NCBI GenBank assembly: GCA_017527065.1
Contig: JAFXQO010000006.1
Span: 1 to 46,261 of the forward strand
Reading direction: 5' to 3'
Origin: Clostridia bacterium
GTDB lineage: Bacteria; Bacillota; Clostridia; Christensenellales; Aristaeellaceae
Length of the DNA: 46,261 bases
Shown here: piece by piece, positions 1-7,477 of the stretch
Layout: every line of letters begins with the position of its first letter
Numbering within the stretch: the stretch's first letter is position 1
Made by a program: the position numbers and the translations under genes
The notes under the pieces: generated by a model
What the model was told of the DNA's origin: nothing
Database searches by the model: none
What the model saw: the letters and a program-made list of their open reading frames with translations, nothing else

Positions 1-1
1 C

Positions 2-217
2 TGGAGAAAGCAGACAATTGAACGATCGTTTGCGGAGGCCAAAGTCAATCATGGCCTTCGCTATGCCCGCATGCTCGGCATTCAGAACATGCGCGAGCAA
101 TGTTTCCTGACCGCTGCGGTTCAGAATATCAAGAGGCTGGTAGCCTCATTGATGTTATCCCTCGCAATACAAAGCCCTGCATCTCGCTTGAAATGCAGGG
201 CTTTGTCAGAGGCCTGA
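2..217 (+). CDS. IS1182-family transposase, C-terminal end (cut by window edge)
   Basis: An open frame enters from the left edge and ends at TGA 215-217, giving 71 residues. The segment with TIERSFAEAKVNHGLRYARM followed by a C/T-A-A-V-Q-N-I-K-R-L stretch matches the conserved C-terminus of IS1182/DDE_Tnp_1_6 transposases, including the family's ERSFA..HGLRYAR signature containing the last acidic catalytic residue. These enzymes cut and paste their own insertion sequence. The rest of the gene lies outside the window, so I cannot say whether it is intact. It is followed at once by a strong plus-strand terminator, and a 14-bp inverted repeat lies inside its last codons. The stretch after VASLM is less family-like, so the last 20 residues may be read-through into the element's end. 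Confidence 0.8.
   Translation, partial: WRKQTIERSFAEAKVNHGLRYARMLGIQNMREQCFLTAAVQNIKRLVASLMLSLAIQSPASRLKCRALSEA
169..206. repeat. 14-bp perfect inverted repeat at the 3' end of the transposase
   Basis: ACAAAGCCCTGCAT (169-182) is repeated in perfect inverse as ATGCAGGGCTTTGT (193-206) around a 10-nt loop. It lies inside the transposase frame just before its stop. It may be part of the element's right end or a transcription-blocking hairpin. The terminal inverted repeat of the element cannot be confirmed without the left end. Confidence 0.7.
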
Positions 218-252
218 ACGATTCCCGCCGGGCCCGACGGGGATCGTTTTTT
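217..252 (+). terminator. Intrinsic terminator after the transposase
   Basis: An AACGAT...ATCGTT outer stem encloses a GC-rich inner stem (CCCGCCGG against CCGACGGG) and is followed by TTTTTT. The T-run is on the plus strand, so it serves the transposase. It also stands between that gene and the convergent thiT gene. Confidence 0.8.
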
Positions 253-275
253 ATCATGCTGTCCGCGTAAGCCGC

Positions 276-827
276 TCAGCGGATGTCTTCGCCGACAATG
301 TATTTGTGAAGCGGCTTGTAAATGACGGCGAATACGACCATGCAGATGACGATGTTCGGCAACATGTAAGCCAGATTGTACAGGCAGGAATAGAACCAGG
401 GGCTCGTCATGGTCATGCCGAAGAAAGAATCGGGCATGTACTCGGCCCAGAGCGTGGCGCCCGTCACAAAGAGGATCAGGAAACGCCCCAAGCCGCCGAT
501 CAGCGAACCGATAAAGACATTGCCCTTCTTGCCGAAGGCCAGGCCGGCCAGGCCCAGCGCCGTATAAGCAAGCACATAGTCGCCGATGATGGATTGCCAG
601 CCGATGGCGAAGCCGCCGTCGAGGCTGAACTGCAGGACGCCCAGGATGAAGCCCGCCAGCAGGCCGGGGCCGACGCCCCAGCGGACGGCGTAAAGAACGA
701 TAGGCAGCATGGCCAGCGTGATGCTGCCGCCCCACGGCATCCTCCACAGCTTGATATAGCTGAGAACCTGGGCGGCGGCGACCATGATGGCGCCTTCAAC
801 GAGCATGCGGATGCGATTGTGATTCAT
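276..827 (-). CDS. thiT: Energy-coupled thiamine transporter ThiT
   Basis: A 183-residue, very hydrophobic protein with about six membrane segments. It is the substrate-binding S component that captures thiamine and docks on a shared ECF energizing module (EcfA/A'/T), which is not encoded here. The length and the Trp/aromatic-rich motifs (KLWRMPWGG near the N-terminus, ADYVLAYTALGLAGL-like segment in the middle, SPWFYSCLYNLAYMLPN near the C-terminus) fit the ThiT family, in which aromatic residues stack on thiamine. The start ATG at 827 has an AGGAGGA ribosome binding site. The assignment is reinforced by the TPP riboswitch and attenuator in its leader, which implies repression when thiamine pyrophosphate is plentiful. 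Confidence 0.95.
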   Translation of the reverse strand: MNHNRIRMLVEGAIMVAAAQVLSYIKLWRMPWGGSITLAMLPIVLYAVRWGVGPGLLAGFILGVLQFSLDGGFAIGWQSIIGDYVLAYTALGLAGLAFGKKGNVFIGSLIGGLGRFLILFVTGATLWAEYMPDSFFGMTMTSPWFYSCLYNLAYMLPNIVICMVVFAVIYKPLHKYIVGEDIR

Positions 828-869
828 AAGACGATTCCTCCTACTTGTTATTCAAACGCCGGGGGAATT

Positions 870-902
870 GAAAACCGCATGCGCTCATTCGAGGCATGCG
901 GG
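870..902 (-). terminator. Attenuator terminator of the thiT leader
   Basis: On the minus strand CCGCATGC (901-894) and GCATGCGG (882-875) form a perfect 8-bp stem around an 11-nt loop, followed by TTTTC. It sits between the TPP aptamer and the thiT start codon, the expected place for a riboswitch-controlled terminator. Confidence 0.8.
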
Positions 903-937
903 AAACGACAAAGCCTGATTCGCCCGGCATGGGCGAG

Positions 938-1022
938 GCATCCGCTTCCCTACGGTGGGATTATCCACACAGGTTCCAAGGGACTGACGCCTTTCGGCGT
1001 CGATCTCAGCAATAAGCGCCCC
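938..1022 (-). promoter_or_regulatory. TPP (THI element) riboswitch upstream of thiT
   Basis: On the minus strand the leader carries GGGGGCGC, then GCTGAGAT (plus 1003-1010), a variable GC hairpin (GACGCC-GAAA-GGCGTC), CCCTTGGAACCTG, TGTGGATAATCCCACC and GTAGGGAAGCG. These are the hallmark conserved segments of the TPP aptamer in the right order, with a P1 stem CGCTT/AAGCG. Together with the downstream terminator it should stop transcription of thiT when TPP is bound. Confidence 0.95.
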
Positions 1023-1044
1023 CGCGGTATTTGATTCTTTGTGC

Positions 1045-1073
1045 ATTATAGGGCGAAGCCGTCCCGGTGTCAA
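1045..1073 (-). promoter_or_regulatory. Consensus SigA promoter of the thiT riboswitch transcript
   Basis: Minus strand TTGACA (1073-1068), 17-bp spacer, TATAAT (1050-1045): a perfect match in both boxes and spacing, about 20 nt before the riboswitch. Confidence 0.93.
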
Positions 1074-1401
1074 GGCAAAATGACGTAAAGAACTGGAAAG
1101 GGCGCAGTAAAGAGAAGTATACAAAACACCGCTTGCAATTATGTATAATCCTAACGAATTTTCTCTTTGCGACAAAAAGGAAAGGCATTCGCGCGAAAGA
1201 CACTCGGGCCAAGAAGGAGACAAAGGGGGAATGGCTGTAGCGGCTTTGCGCAAAATGCACAAATGAAAGGAAGAATAAGAGATATAACGCACAATACGAC
1301 GGCCGATAAGCCAAACGCAGCGGGGCGAAGGAATCCGCGGAAGAGGAGGAATAAATGAAACAAACAAAACTGCGCGTTGCCATTTTGTAAGGATTGTCCA
1401 C
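1074..1401. other. Intergenic stretch between divergent thiT and ABC ATPase
   Basis: I find no full gene here. A TATAAT occurs at 1144-1149 without a matching -35 box. The only translation-like signal is an 11-codon reading frame at 1355-1390, listed separately. Confidence 0.5.
1344..1390 (+). other. 11-codon reading frame with strong ribosome binding site
   Basis: AGGAGGA at 1344-1350 is followed by ATG at 1355 and a frame encoding MKQTKLRVAIL, then TAA. It is either a leader peptide, the 5' stump of a lost gene, or chance. It lies before the likely promoter of the ABC ATPase, so it would not be co-transcribed from that promoter. Confidence 0.25.
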
Positions 1402-1430
1402 TGGATTTTGGAGGCGTATGCAGTTATAAT
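1402..1430 (+). promoter_or_regulatory. Likely promoter of the ABC ATPase gene
   Basis: TGGATT (1402-1407), 17 bp, TATAAT (1425-1430). The -10 is perfect and the -35 weak. It leaves a leader of about 50 nt before the start codon. Confidence 0.55.
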
Positions 1431-1488
1431 ATCTACAGCGGCAAAGCCGTAATATCTTTGTGATCAAATAGTGAGGAGGAGTCTTTCA

Positions 1489-2610
1489 ATGGCAAGCGTA
1501 TCTCTGCAGCACATCTATAAGATCTACACCGGTGGCGTCACCGCCGTCAGCGATTTCACCCTGAGCATCGAAGACAAGGAGTTCATCGTTCTGGTCGGTC
1601 CTTCCGGCTGCGGCAAGTCCACCACCCTGCGCATGGTCGCCGGCCTGGAAGAGATTTCCGAAGGCGAACTGTTCATCGGCGATAAGCTGGTCAACGACGT
1701 CGCCCCCAAGGATCGCGACATCGCCATGGTTTTCCAGAACTACGCTCTGTATCCTCACATGACCGTTTATGACAACATGGCCTTCGGTCTGAAACTGCGC
1801 AAGACCCCCAAGGCTGAAATCGATCGCCGCGTTAAGGAAGCCGCGAAGATCCTGGACATCGAGCACCTGCTCAACCGTAAGCCGAAGGCTCTGTCCGGCG
1901 GTCAGCGCCAGCGCGTCGCCCTGGGCCGCGCCATCGTCCGTGAACCCAAGGTCTTCCTGATGGACGAGCCTCTGTCCAACCTGGACGCCAAGCTGCGCGT
2001 GCAGATGAGAACTGAGATCACCAAGCTGCATCAGCGCCTGCAGACCACCTTCATCTATGTTACCCACGACCAGACCGAGGCCATGACCATGGGCTCCCGC
2101 ATCGTGGTTATGAAGGACGGCTTCATCCAGCAGGTCGACACTCCCCAGAACCTGTACGACTATCCGACCAACCTGTTCGTCGCCGGCTTCATCGGCAGCC
2201 CGCAGATGAACTTCTTCACTGTCAAGCTCGAGAAGCGCGCCAATGGCGTTTACGCCGTGTTCGGCGACAACGCGATCCGCGTGCCGGAAGGGAAGCTCCA
2301 GAAGTTCAGCTCCGACAGCTATATCGGCAAGGAAGTTTACATGGGCATTCGTCCTGAGAACATCCATGACGAGGAGCTGTTCCTCAAGAATTCTCCCGAG
2401 AGCATCGTGAAGGTCAACGTCGAAGTCGTCGAGCTGATGGGCTCTGAGACCTACCTGTACCTGAAGACCAGCGGCAAGGACACCAACATCATCGCCCGCG
2501 TTGATCCTCGCTCTACTTCCCGTACCGGCGACACCATCAACGTTGCGTTCGACGCCAACCGCCTGCACTTCTTCGACAAGGACACCGAGGACACCATCCT
2601 CGAGCGCTGA
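1489..2610 (+). CDS. ugpC: Sugar ABC transporter ATP-binding protein (MsmX/UgpC/MalK type)
   Basis: A 373-residue ATPase that powers carbohydrate ABC importers by hydrolysing ATP on the inner face of the membrane. Walker [10 protein letters not shown] is at residues 37-45, followed by a Q-loop ([11 protein letters not shown]), the LSGGQRQR signature, Walker B VFLMDEP with D-loop SNLDAK, and the switch [10 protein letters not shown]-terminal TOBE/MalK-like regulatory domain covers roughly residues 240-373. The start at 1489 is chosen for GGAGGA eight bases upstream; an upstream in-frame GTG overlaps that site. No permease or binding-protein gene is nearby and it has its own promoter and terminator. 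This matches the shared, multi-client MsmX ATPase of Bacillota, so its client is not defined by context. Codon choice looks biased towards high expression compared with neighbours. Confidence 0.95.
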   Translation: MASVSLQHIYKIYTGGVTAVSDFTLSIEDKEFIVLVGPSGCGKSTTLRMVAGLEEISEGELFIGDKLVNDVAPKDRDIAMVFQNYALYPHMTVYDNMAFGLKLRKTPKAEIDRRVKEAAKILDIEHLLNRKPKALSGGQRQRVALGRAIVREPKVFLMDEPLSNLDAKLRVQMRTEITKLHQRLQTTFIYVTHDQTEAMTMGSRIVVMKDGFIQQVDTPQNLYDYPTNLFVAGFIGSPQMNFFTVKLEKRANGVYAVFGDNAIRVPEGKLQKFSSDSYIGKEVYMGIRPENIHDEELFLKNSPESIVKVNVEVVELMGSETYLYLKTSGKDTNIIARVDPRSTSRTGDTINVAFDANRLHFFDKDTEDTILER

Positions 2611-2636
2611 GTCGGGATCATTCGGTTCATATCGTG

Positions 2637-2668
2637 CGGATGCGAGTCGTATGACTCGCATCCGTTTT
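2637..2668 (+). terminator. Intrinsic terminator of the ABC ATPase gene
   Basis: A perfect 12-bp stem, CGGATGCGAGTC (2637-2648) and GACTCGCATCCG (2653-2664), with a GTAT loop and a TTTT run. Confidence 0.92.
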
Positions 2669-2743
2669 GTGCATTTTGTATGACCAGTCAGCGCCCTTCA
2701 CGTTTTTTAACCTTTAAATCATGCCATTGTTGAATTCTGGGGA

Positions 2744-2772
2744 TTGCCTTTTTCAGCCGGCCATTATATAAT
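2744..2772 (+). promoter_or_regulatory. Promoter of the CdaR-like regulator gene
   Basis: TTGCCT (2744-2749), 17-bp spacer, TATAAT (2767-2772), about 30 bp before the start codon. Confidence 0.8.
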
Positions 2773-2803
2773 GGACTCAAGAAGGCCAAAGGGGGATACA
2801 CCT

Positions 2804-3880
2804 ATGTATCTGGATCATCGTCTGGTTGCGAAGATATCGAGAATCCTTTCCCGGCTGAATATGAATATCATGCTCCTCGACACGAGCGGCCAGGTGATCC
2901 TGCCGGAGGGCGACGATCGCGAACTGACGCTGCCCGAGGCGCTGCGCAACAATCCCACACAGCCCCTGGTGTACGGCGGCTTTACTCTGATCGGAACCGA
3001 CGGGCTCCAGCCGCTGTTCCTTTGCCTGCCCGGCGATTCGCCGGATGTTTGCAACTGCGCCATACTCGCGTCCGAGCTGGTCAATTCGATCATGCGCATC
3101 GAACTGCCCAACGCTGACCGCGAGCAGACTTTCCGGAGCATACTGCGGGATGAAATCGAAGGCGCGGAGATGGAGACCATGGCGCTCGAGCACGATATCG
3201 CGCTGAATGACGAGCGCTGCGTGGTCATGCTGCATCTGCAAAATGTGGATGCCGCCACGGCGGTCAGTATACTCAGCAACGTCATCGACACGGAAAAATC
3301 AGACGCGCTTGTGGAAATGGACCGCCATACGCTGATCCTCGTAAAAAAGCTCGATGAACCGGGGGATTACGACGAAATCGACCAGCTCGGCCAGGCGATT
3401 GAGAACACGCTCCTCAGCGAGACGAACCATCAGGTTTACATCGGCATTGGCGAACCGAAGAGCGGATTGAACCTGCTGAGCGAATCGATGCGGGAAGCGC
3501 GCCGGGCCATCGACGTGGGCCGCGTGTACCGGAAAGAGGAATTCGTATTCGTTTATCGCAAGATGCTGATCGAGCGTTTCCTGGCCGATGTGCCGCGCGA
3601 GATGAGCATGCGTTACAACAGCCTGCTTTTCAATCGGAAGACCACCAGGCTTTTTAACGATGAAATGATTCACACCATCGAAAAGTTCTTTGAGAACAGC
3701 CTGAATCTCTCCGAAACAGCGCGCCAGCTCTACATCCACCGAAATACGCTGATCTATCGTCTGGACAAGGTGCAGCGCATCGTCGGCCTCGACCTGCGCG
3801 CGTTTGACGACGCCGTGACGTTCAAAATGATGATGCTGCTGGGAAAAACCGGCGGCGAAAAGAACAGGCGCGGCAACTGA
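2804..3880 (+). CDS. CdaR/PucR-type helix-turn-helix transcriptional regulator
   Basis: A 358-residue protein ending in a PucR/CdaR-type DNA-binding helix-turn-helix (roughly residues 295-350: SLNLSETARQLYIHRNTLIY followed by a dimer-like helix). The N-terminal ~110 residues resemble the sugar-diacid-recognition region of CdaR proteins, and the middle (~140-270) a GGDEF-like/CdaR linker fold typical of the family. Start ATG 2804 follows GGGGGAT; the upstream frame extension would overlap the promoter. Related regulators control sugar-acid or purine use, but nothing in this sequence names the ligand or target. The preceding sugar-ABC ATPase is a separate unit with its own terminator. Confidence 0.8.
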   Translation: MYLDHRLVAKISRILSRLNMNIMLLDTSGQVILPEGDDRELTLPEALRNNPTQPLVYGGFTLIGTDGLQPLFLCLPGDSPDVCNCAILASELVNSIMRIELPNADREQTFRSILRDEIEGAEMETMALEHDIALNDERCVVMLHLQNVDAATAVSILSNVIDTEKSDALVEMDRHTLILVKKLDEPGDYDEIDQLGQAIENTLLSETNHQVYIGIGEPKSGLNLLSESMREARRAIDVGRVYRKEEFVFVYRKMLIERFLADVPREMSMRYNSLLFNRKTTRLFNDEMIHTIEKFFENSLNLSETARQLYIHRNTLIYRLDKVQRIVGLDLRAFDDAVTFKMMMLLGKTGGEKNRRGN

Positions 3881-3924
3881 TCAGGCGGCGAATGATCCTG
3901 AAGGCGCATTCCGGGCAGTTCAGC

Positions 3925-3963
3925 GGGCAGGAATGGACAAATCCATTCCTGCCCTGATATTTG
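3925..3963 (+). terminator. Hairpin terminator after the regulator
   Basis: A perfect 13-bp stem, GGGCAGGAATGGA (3925-3937) and TCCATTCCTGCCC (3942-3954), with loop CAAA. The following tract TGATATTT is only modestly T-rich, so termination may be partial. Confidence 0.65.
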
Positions 3964-3990
3964 GGCGGCGCTTCAGATAGGGGAGAGGAT

Positions 3991-5235
3991 ATGTCCAAGC
4001 GAACCATCGTCATATTAGCCATCATATGGATGATCATTCTGGTCGCCGGCGTGACGACGGCCCTGACCCTGGCGCTCAGCGGAACGACCGGCGCACTGCT
4101 TGTCGGCCGCCTCGCCAGCGGGCAGGAAATCGTCGTGACCGACGCCGAGTATAAGGCGATCAATCGCTATCAGCGGCTGAACGAAGTGCTTGAGCTCATC
4201 GAAAAGGAATACTACACTGAAACCGACGAAGATGAGCTCATACTCGGCGCGATTCGCGGTATGGTCGGATCGCTTGACGACCCTTATTCCTATTACCGCA
4301 CCCCGGAGGAAATGACGCAGGATCAGGATCATGAAACCGGCAGGTACCAGGGCGTTGGGCTGCAGCTGTTTGTTGACGAGAACAATCATCTCATGATCAC
4401 GCGCGTTTTCGCGGACAGTCCCGCGGAAGAAGCGGGCATCAAACCGGGCGACAGGCTGCTGACCATTGCGGACTTCGACCTTGCCGAAGCGGACAACATC
4501 GCGCAGACGGCGAAAACCCTGCTTCTCGGCGAGGAAGGAACCGAGGTTTCCGTTGAAATCGAACGGGGCGGAAAGCGGCTGACTTTTTCCGTCGGCCATG
4601 CGGAAGTCATAATAAACCGCGTGGAATACTGCATGATTGAGGACGGCATAGGCTATATCGCCATCTATGAATTCATGGGAGACGACGTGGCGGGCTTTTC
4701 GGCGGCGCTCGACGCATTGATGAATGAAGGCGCAAAGGCGCTGGTGCTCGACCTCCGCGGAAATCCCGGCGGCCTGCTGAGCGACGTGGTGCAGATTGCC
4801 GATTTCCTGCTGGACGAGGGCCTGATCGTGTACGTTGAAAACCGCAGCGGCGCGCAGGAGAGCTACTATTCCGACAGCGACGCCGTCGGTTTGCCGATGG
4901 CCGTGCTCGTCAACGGCGCCTCCGCCAGCGCCTCCGAGATCCTGGCCGGCGCGCTTCAGGACAGGGGCGCCGCGACGATCATCGGCGAGACAACCTATGG
5001 CAAGGGCATCGTGCAGTCCATCATTCCCTTCCATGAGGATGGGGCGGGCATTCACCTGACGACCGCCGTTTACTATACGCCCTCCGGCCGCTCCATTCAT
5101 GGCAGCGGCATTACGCCGGATATTCCTGTAAAGCAGGGCGAAGGGGACGAAATCATGCCGGACATTCTGAATCCGGCGCGCGACACCCAGCTTCGCTGCG
5201 CGCTCGATTATCTGGAGGGCGTGCTTCAGCCGTAG
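3991..5235 (+). CDS. S41 family C-terminal processing peptidase (CtpA/B type)
   Basis: A 414-residue membrane-anchored serine protease that acts outside the cytoplasmic membrane. Residues 5-30 form one membrane anchor, about 115-205 a PDZ domain that selects substrate C-termini, and about 215-385 the S41 core. Conserved DLRGNPGG is at 254-261. The Ser-Lys dyad is most likely Ser313 in the SASASE motif and Lys338 in TYGKG, a spacing of 25 as in E. coli Tsp. Start ATG 3991 lies eight bases after GGGGAGAGG. In spore formers such proteases (CtpB, SpoIVB-linked) cut signalling proteins, but general CtpA paralogues exist, so the substrate is unknown. Its stop overlaps the stop of the convergent desulfurase gene by 10 bp. 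Confidence 0.93.
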   Translation: MSKRTIVILAIIWMIILVAGVTTALTLALSGTTGALLVGRLASGQEIVVTDAEYKAINRYQRLNEVLELIEKEYYTETDEDELILGAIRGMVGSLDDPYSYYRTPEEMTQDQDHETGRYQGVGLQLFVDENNHLMITRVFADSPAEEAGIKPGDRLLTIADFDLAEADNIAQTAKTLLLGEEGTEVSVEIERGGKRLTFSVGHAEVIINRVEYCMIEDGIGYIAIYEFMGDDVAGFSAALDALMNEGAKALVLDLRGNPGGLLSDVVQIADFLLDEGLIVYVENRSGAQESYYSDSDAVGLPMAVLVNGASASASEILAGALQDRGAATIIGETTYGKGIVQSIIPFHEDGAGIHLTTAVYYTPSGRSIHGSGITPDIPVKQGEGDEIMPDILNPARDTQLRCALDYLEGVLQP

Positions 5236-6359
5236 CGCTTCACGGCGCTCAGCAGCGCTTCGATGTCCTCAAAGCTGTTCTGCCAGCTTGGACTGACGCG
5301 CACAGCGCCGCTTCGAAGCGTGCCAAGCGCCTGATGCATGCCCGGGGCGCAATGAAGGCCGCCGCGCACCGCGATGCCCTGCGTGTCCAGATAATCCGAC
5401 ACCGACTCCGACGAAGCGCCGTCAAGATTGAAGCTGACAACGCTCACGCGCGCGGCTGGTTCCGACGGCGAATAGACGACAGCGTTGTCCATGTGTGAAA
5501 GGCCCTCGTACAGCGCCTGCGTCAGCGCTCGTTCACGCCGCATGCGCTCATTCATCTGGGCCTGGACCAGCGACGCGCCCGCCTCGAGACCGGCGACGCC
5601 CGGCAGATTGACCGTGCCGCTCTCGTAGCCTTCCGGCATGTCGACGGGCTGGAGCATGCTTTCAGAGCTGGAGCCTGTTCCGCCCTCGCGAAACGCCCTG
5701 AGGGGCGTTCCCGGCGCAACGTACAACCCGCCCGTACCCTGCGGACCCAGCAGGCCCTTATGGCCCGGAAAGGCGTACAGGCTGCATTTCAGGGCTCTGA
5801 CGTCGACGGGAATATGGCCGACAGCCTGGGCGCCGTCGATGAGATAGCGCACGCCGTGCCGGCGCATGGCTTCGCCGATGGCGGCTACGGGCTGAATCGC
5901 GCCGGTGACGTTTGACGCATGGGTCGATATGGCAAGCGATGTGTTCGGCCTGAGCGCCGCCTCGAAGCTTTCCGCCGGGACGGTTCCGCTTCCGTCCGGT
6001 TCCAGCAGCGTCACTTCGATCAGGCCGCTTTTTTCCAGTTCCTTGAGCACGCGCAGCACGGAATTGTGCTCCATCATGGTGGACACGACGTGGTCGCCCA
6101 CCCGCAGGCTTCCCTTGATGGCGGTGTTCAACGCGTCGGTGCCGTTGAAGCAGAAAACAATGCGGTCGCTGTCTTCCGCGTTCAAAAGCCGCGCCAGGCT
6201 TTCCCGCGCTGAGAGCAGGAGCCGCGCGCCCCGCAGCGCCCGCTGATGACCGGACCGGCCGGGATTGGCGTTATATGTCGTAAGCGCCTGCATGACGGCG
6301 TCGACGACAGCCTGCGGCTTTGGATGACTGGTGGCGGCGTTGTCCAGATAGATTTCCAC
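5226..6359 (-). CDS. Cysteine desulfurase / class V aminotransferase (TIGR01977-like)
   Basis: A 377-residue PLP enzyme of the class V aminotransferase fold that would take sulfur from cysteine (or selenium from selenocysteine) as a protein persulfide. It opens with the family motif YLDNAATSHPKP. The PLP lysine is Lys201 in FPGHKG, and the catalytic cysteine is Cys337 in RGGLHCAPG. GTG at 6359 is chosen as start because GGAGGTG precedes it by seven bases, although an ATG lies 30 nt upstream. It is divergent from a DUF3343 gene; in the TIGR01977 subgroup this neighbour is typical and is thought to carry Se or S. SelD or YedF is not seen in this window, so the selenium link is inference. Confidence 0.88.
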   Translation of the reverse strand: MEIYLDNAATSHPKPQAVVDAVMQALTTYNANPGRSGHQRALRGARLLLSARESLARLLNAEDSDRIVFCFNGTDALNTAIKGSLRVGDHVVSTMMEHNSVLRVLKELEKSGLIEVTLLEPDGSGTVPAESFEAALRPNTSLAISTHASNVTGAIQPVAAIGEAMRRHGVRYLIDGAQAVGHIPVDVRALKCSLYAFPGHKGLLGPQGTGGLYVAPGTPLRAFREGGTGSSSESMLQPVDMPEGYESGTVNLPGVAGLEAGASLVQAQMNERMRRERALTQALYEGLSHMDNAVVYSPSEPAARVSVVSFNLDGASSESVSDYLDTQGIAVRGGLHCAPGMHQALGTLRSGAVRVSPSWQNSFEDIEALLSAVKRYG

Positions 6360-6443
6360 AGGGAGCACCTCCGCACATCTCTTTTTCATTCGCCATACAG
6401 TGTATTGGCGCGTCTAAAAAGATATGCTCAGGAGGGCTGATAT

Positions 6444-6713
6444 ATGGAAGTCTATGGGATAGCGGCATTCAGATCGCGGCAGCAGGTTTTGAAATACGAG
6501 GATATCTTCGCGCGCGGCGGCATCGCGTCGCAGGTTGTTTCCACACCGAGGGAGATTGCCGCCGGGTGCGGTTTGTCGCTGCGTTTCGCTATGAACGATC
6601 TTCAGAAAGTGCAGTCTGCGCTTGCGCGCCATCGCCCGACAAACCTCATCGGTCTATACAGATGGGAGCGGCTGGAAGACGGCAGGGCGCTTCTCACGGC
6701 CCTGTCAAAATAA
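6444..6713 (+). CDS. DUF3343 domain protein, putative Se/S carrier
   Basis: An 89-residue soluble protein starting MEVYGIAAFRSRQQVLKYED; the start has AGGAGGG seven bases upstream. The length, the opening 'aF.S..qal..E..l...gi' pattern and the conserved central CG.SLRF segment (Cys46 region) match DUF3343. This family sits next to TIGR01977 cysteine desulfurases and has been proposed to carry a persulfide or selenide on that cysteine. It is transcribed away from the desulfurase across an 84-bp gap holding an imperfect palindrome (CGCCATACA / TGTATTGGCG), which may be a shared control site. Confidence 0.8.
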   Translation: MEVYGIAAFRSRQQVLKYEDIFARGGIASQVVSTPREIAAGCGLSLRFAMNDLQKVQSALARHRPTNLIGLYRWERLEDGRALLTALSK

Positions 6714-6746
6714 GGCGGTGTTTCTGAAAAAATAACAGGGATTCGG

Positions 6747-6811
6747 TGGGCGTGGCGCGCCGTTTTTCGTATAATGTTAGGAAAAGGCGGGCATGGGAAA
6801 CCCTGCCCGCC
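6747..6811 (+). promoter_or_regulatory. nth promoter (-10) and 5' leader hairpin
   Basis: TATAAT at 6770-6775 has only a poor -35 (TGGGCG) 17 bp upstream. Immediately after the predicted start, GGCGGGCA (6786-6793) pairs with TGCCCGCC (6804-6811), with an inner GGG/CCC. There is no T-run, so it is a leader hairpin rather than a terminator, possibly stabilising the mRNA. Confidence 0.5.
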
Positions 6812-6838
6812 CTGAGATTACAAAAGAGGTCAAAGAAT

Positions 6839-7474
6839 ATGGACAAAGACAGGGCGCGGGCCGTCATGGAGGCTCTGGAAGAACTCTATCCAGAGGCGAA
6901 GGCGGAGCTGCATTTCAGAAATCCTTATGAAACGCTGATCGCGACGATTCTATCCGCACAGTGCACGGACAAACGCGTCAATCAGGTCACTGAGGCGCTC
7001 TTCGAGAAATACCCAAACACGGCGGCCATGGCGCGGCTCGAACCGGAGGAACTGGAACCGCTCATCAAAAGCTGCGGCCTGTACCATAATAAAGCGAAGA
7101 ACATCGTCGCCGCGTGCCGCGCGCTGGTCGAACAATATGATGGAGAAGTGCCGGCCGATCGGAAAAAGCTGATGGCGCTGCCGGGCGTGGGGCAGAAAAC
7201 GGCGGGCGTTGTGCTGCTGGCCGCCTTTGGAGACGATCAGATCCCCGTCGACACGCATGTTTTCCGCGTGTCCAACCGCATCGGTCTGGCCCATGCCGGG
7301 ACCCCCTCCGGCGTCGAAAAGCAGCTTCAGGAGCTCCTGCCGCGCGATATCTGGTCCCATGCGCATCATCTTCTCATCTGGCACGGACGCCGATGCTGCG
7401 CCGCGCGGACGCCCGCCTGCGAGCGCTGCCCGCTGAACGGGGGCCTTTGCGAGAAAAACACCATGGAGGTATAA
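6839..7474 (+). CDS. nth: Endonuclease III (DNA glycosylase/AP lyase)
   Basis: A 211-residue base-excision repair enzyme that removes oxidised pyrimidines and nicks abasic sites. It has the helix-hairpin-helix LPGVGQKTAGVVL with the catalytic lysine, the VDTHVFR segment with the catalytic aspartate, and a C-terminal 4Fe-4S cysteine set of the form C-x6-C-x2-C-x6-C; the last gap is one residue longer than the usual x5. ATG 6839 is preferred over upstream in-frame starts because it matches family length and is preceded by AGAGGT. It leads an operon with obgE (3-bp gap, with the obgE ribosome binding site inside the nth end) and yhbY. Confidence 0.95.
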   Translation: MDKDRARAVMEALEELYPEAKAELHFRNPYETLIATILSAQCTDKRVNQVTEALFEKYPNTAAMARLEPEELEPLIKSCGLYHNKAKNIVAACRALVEQYDGEVPADRKKLMALPGVGQKTAGVVLLAAFGDDQIPVDTHVFRVSNRIGLAHAGTPSGVEKQLQELLPRDIWSHAHHLLIWHGRRCCAARTPACERCPLNGGLCEKNTMEV

Positions 7475-7477
7475 GCT

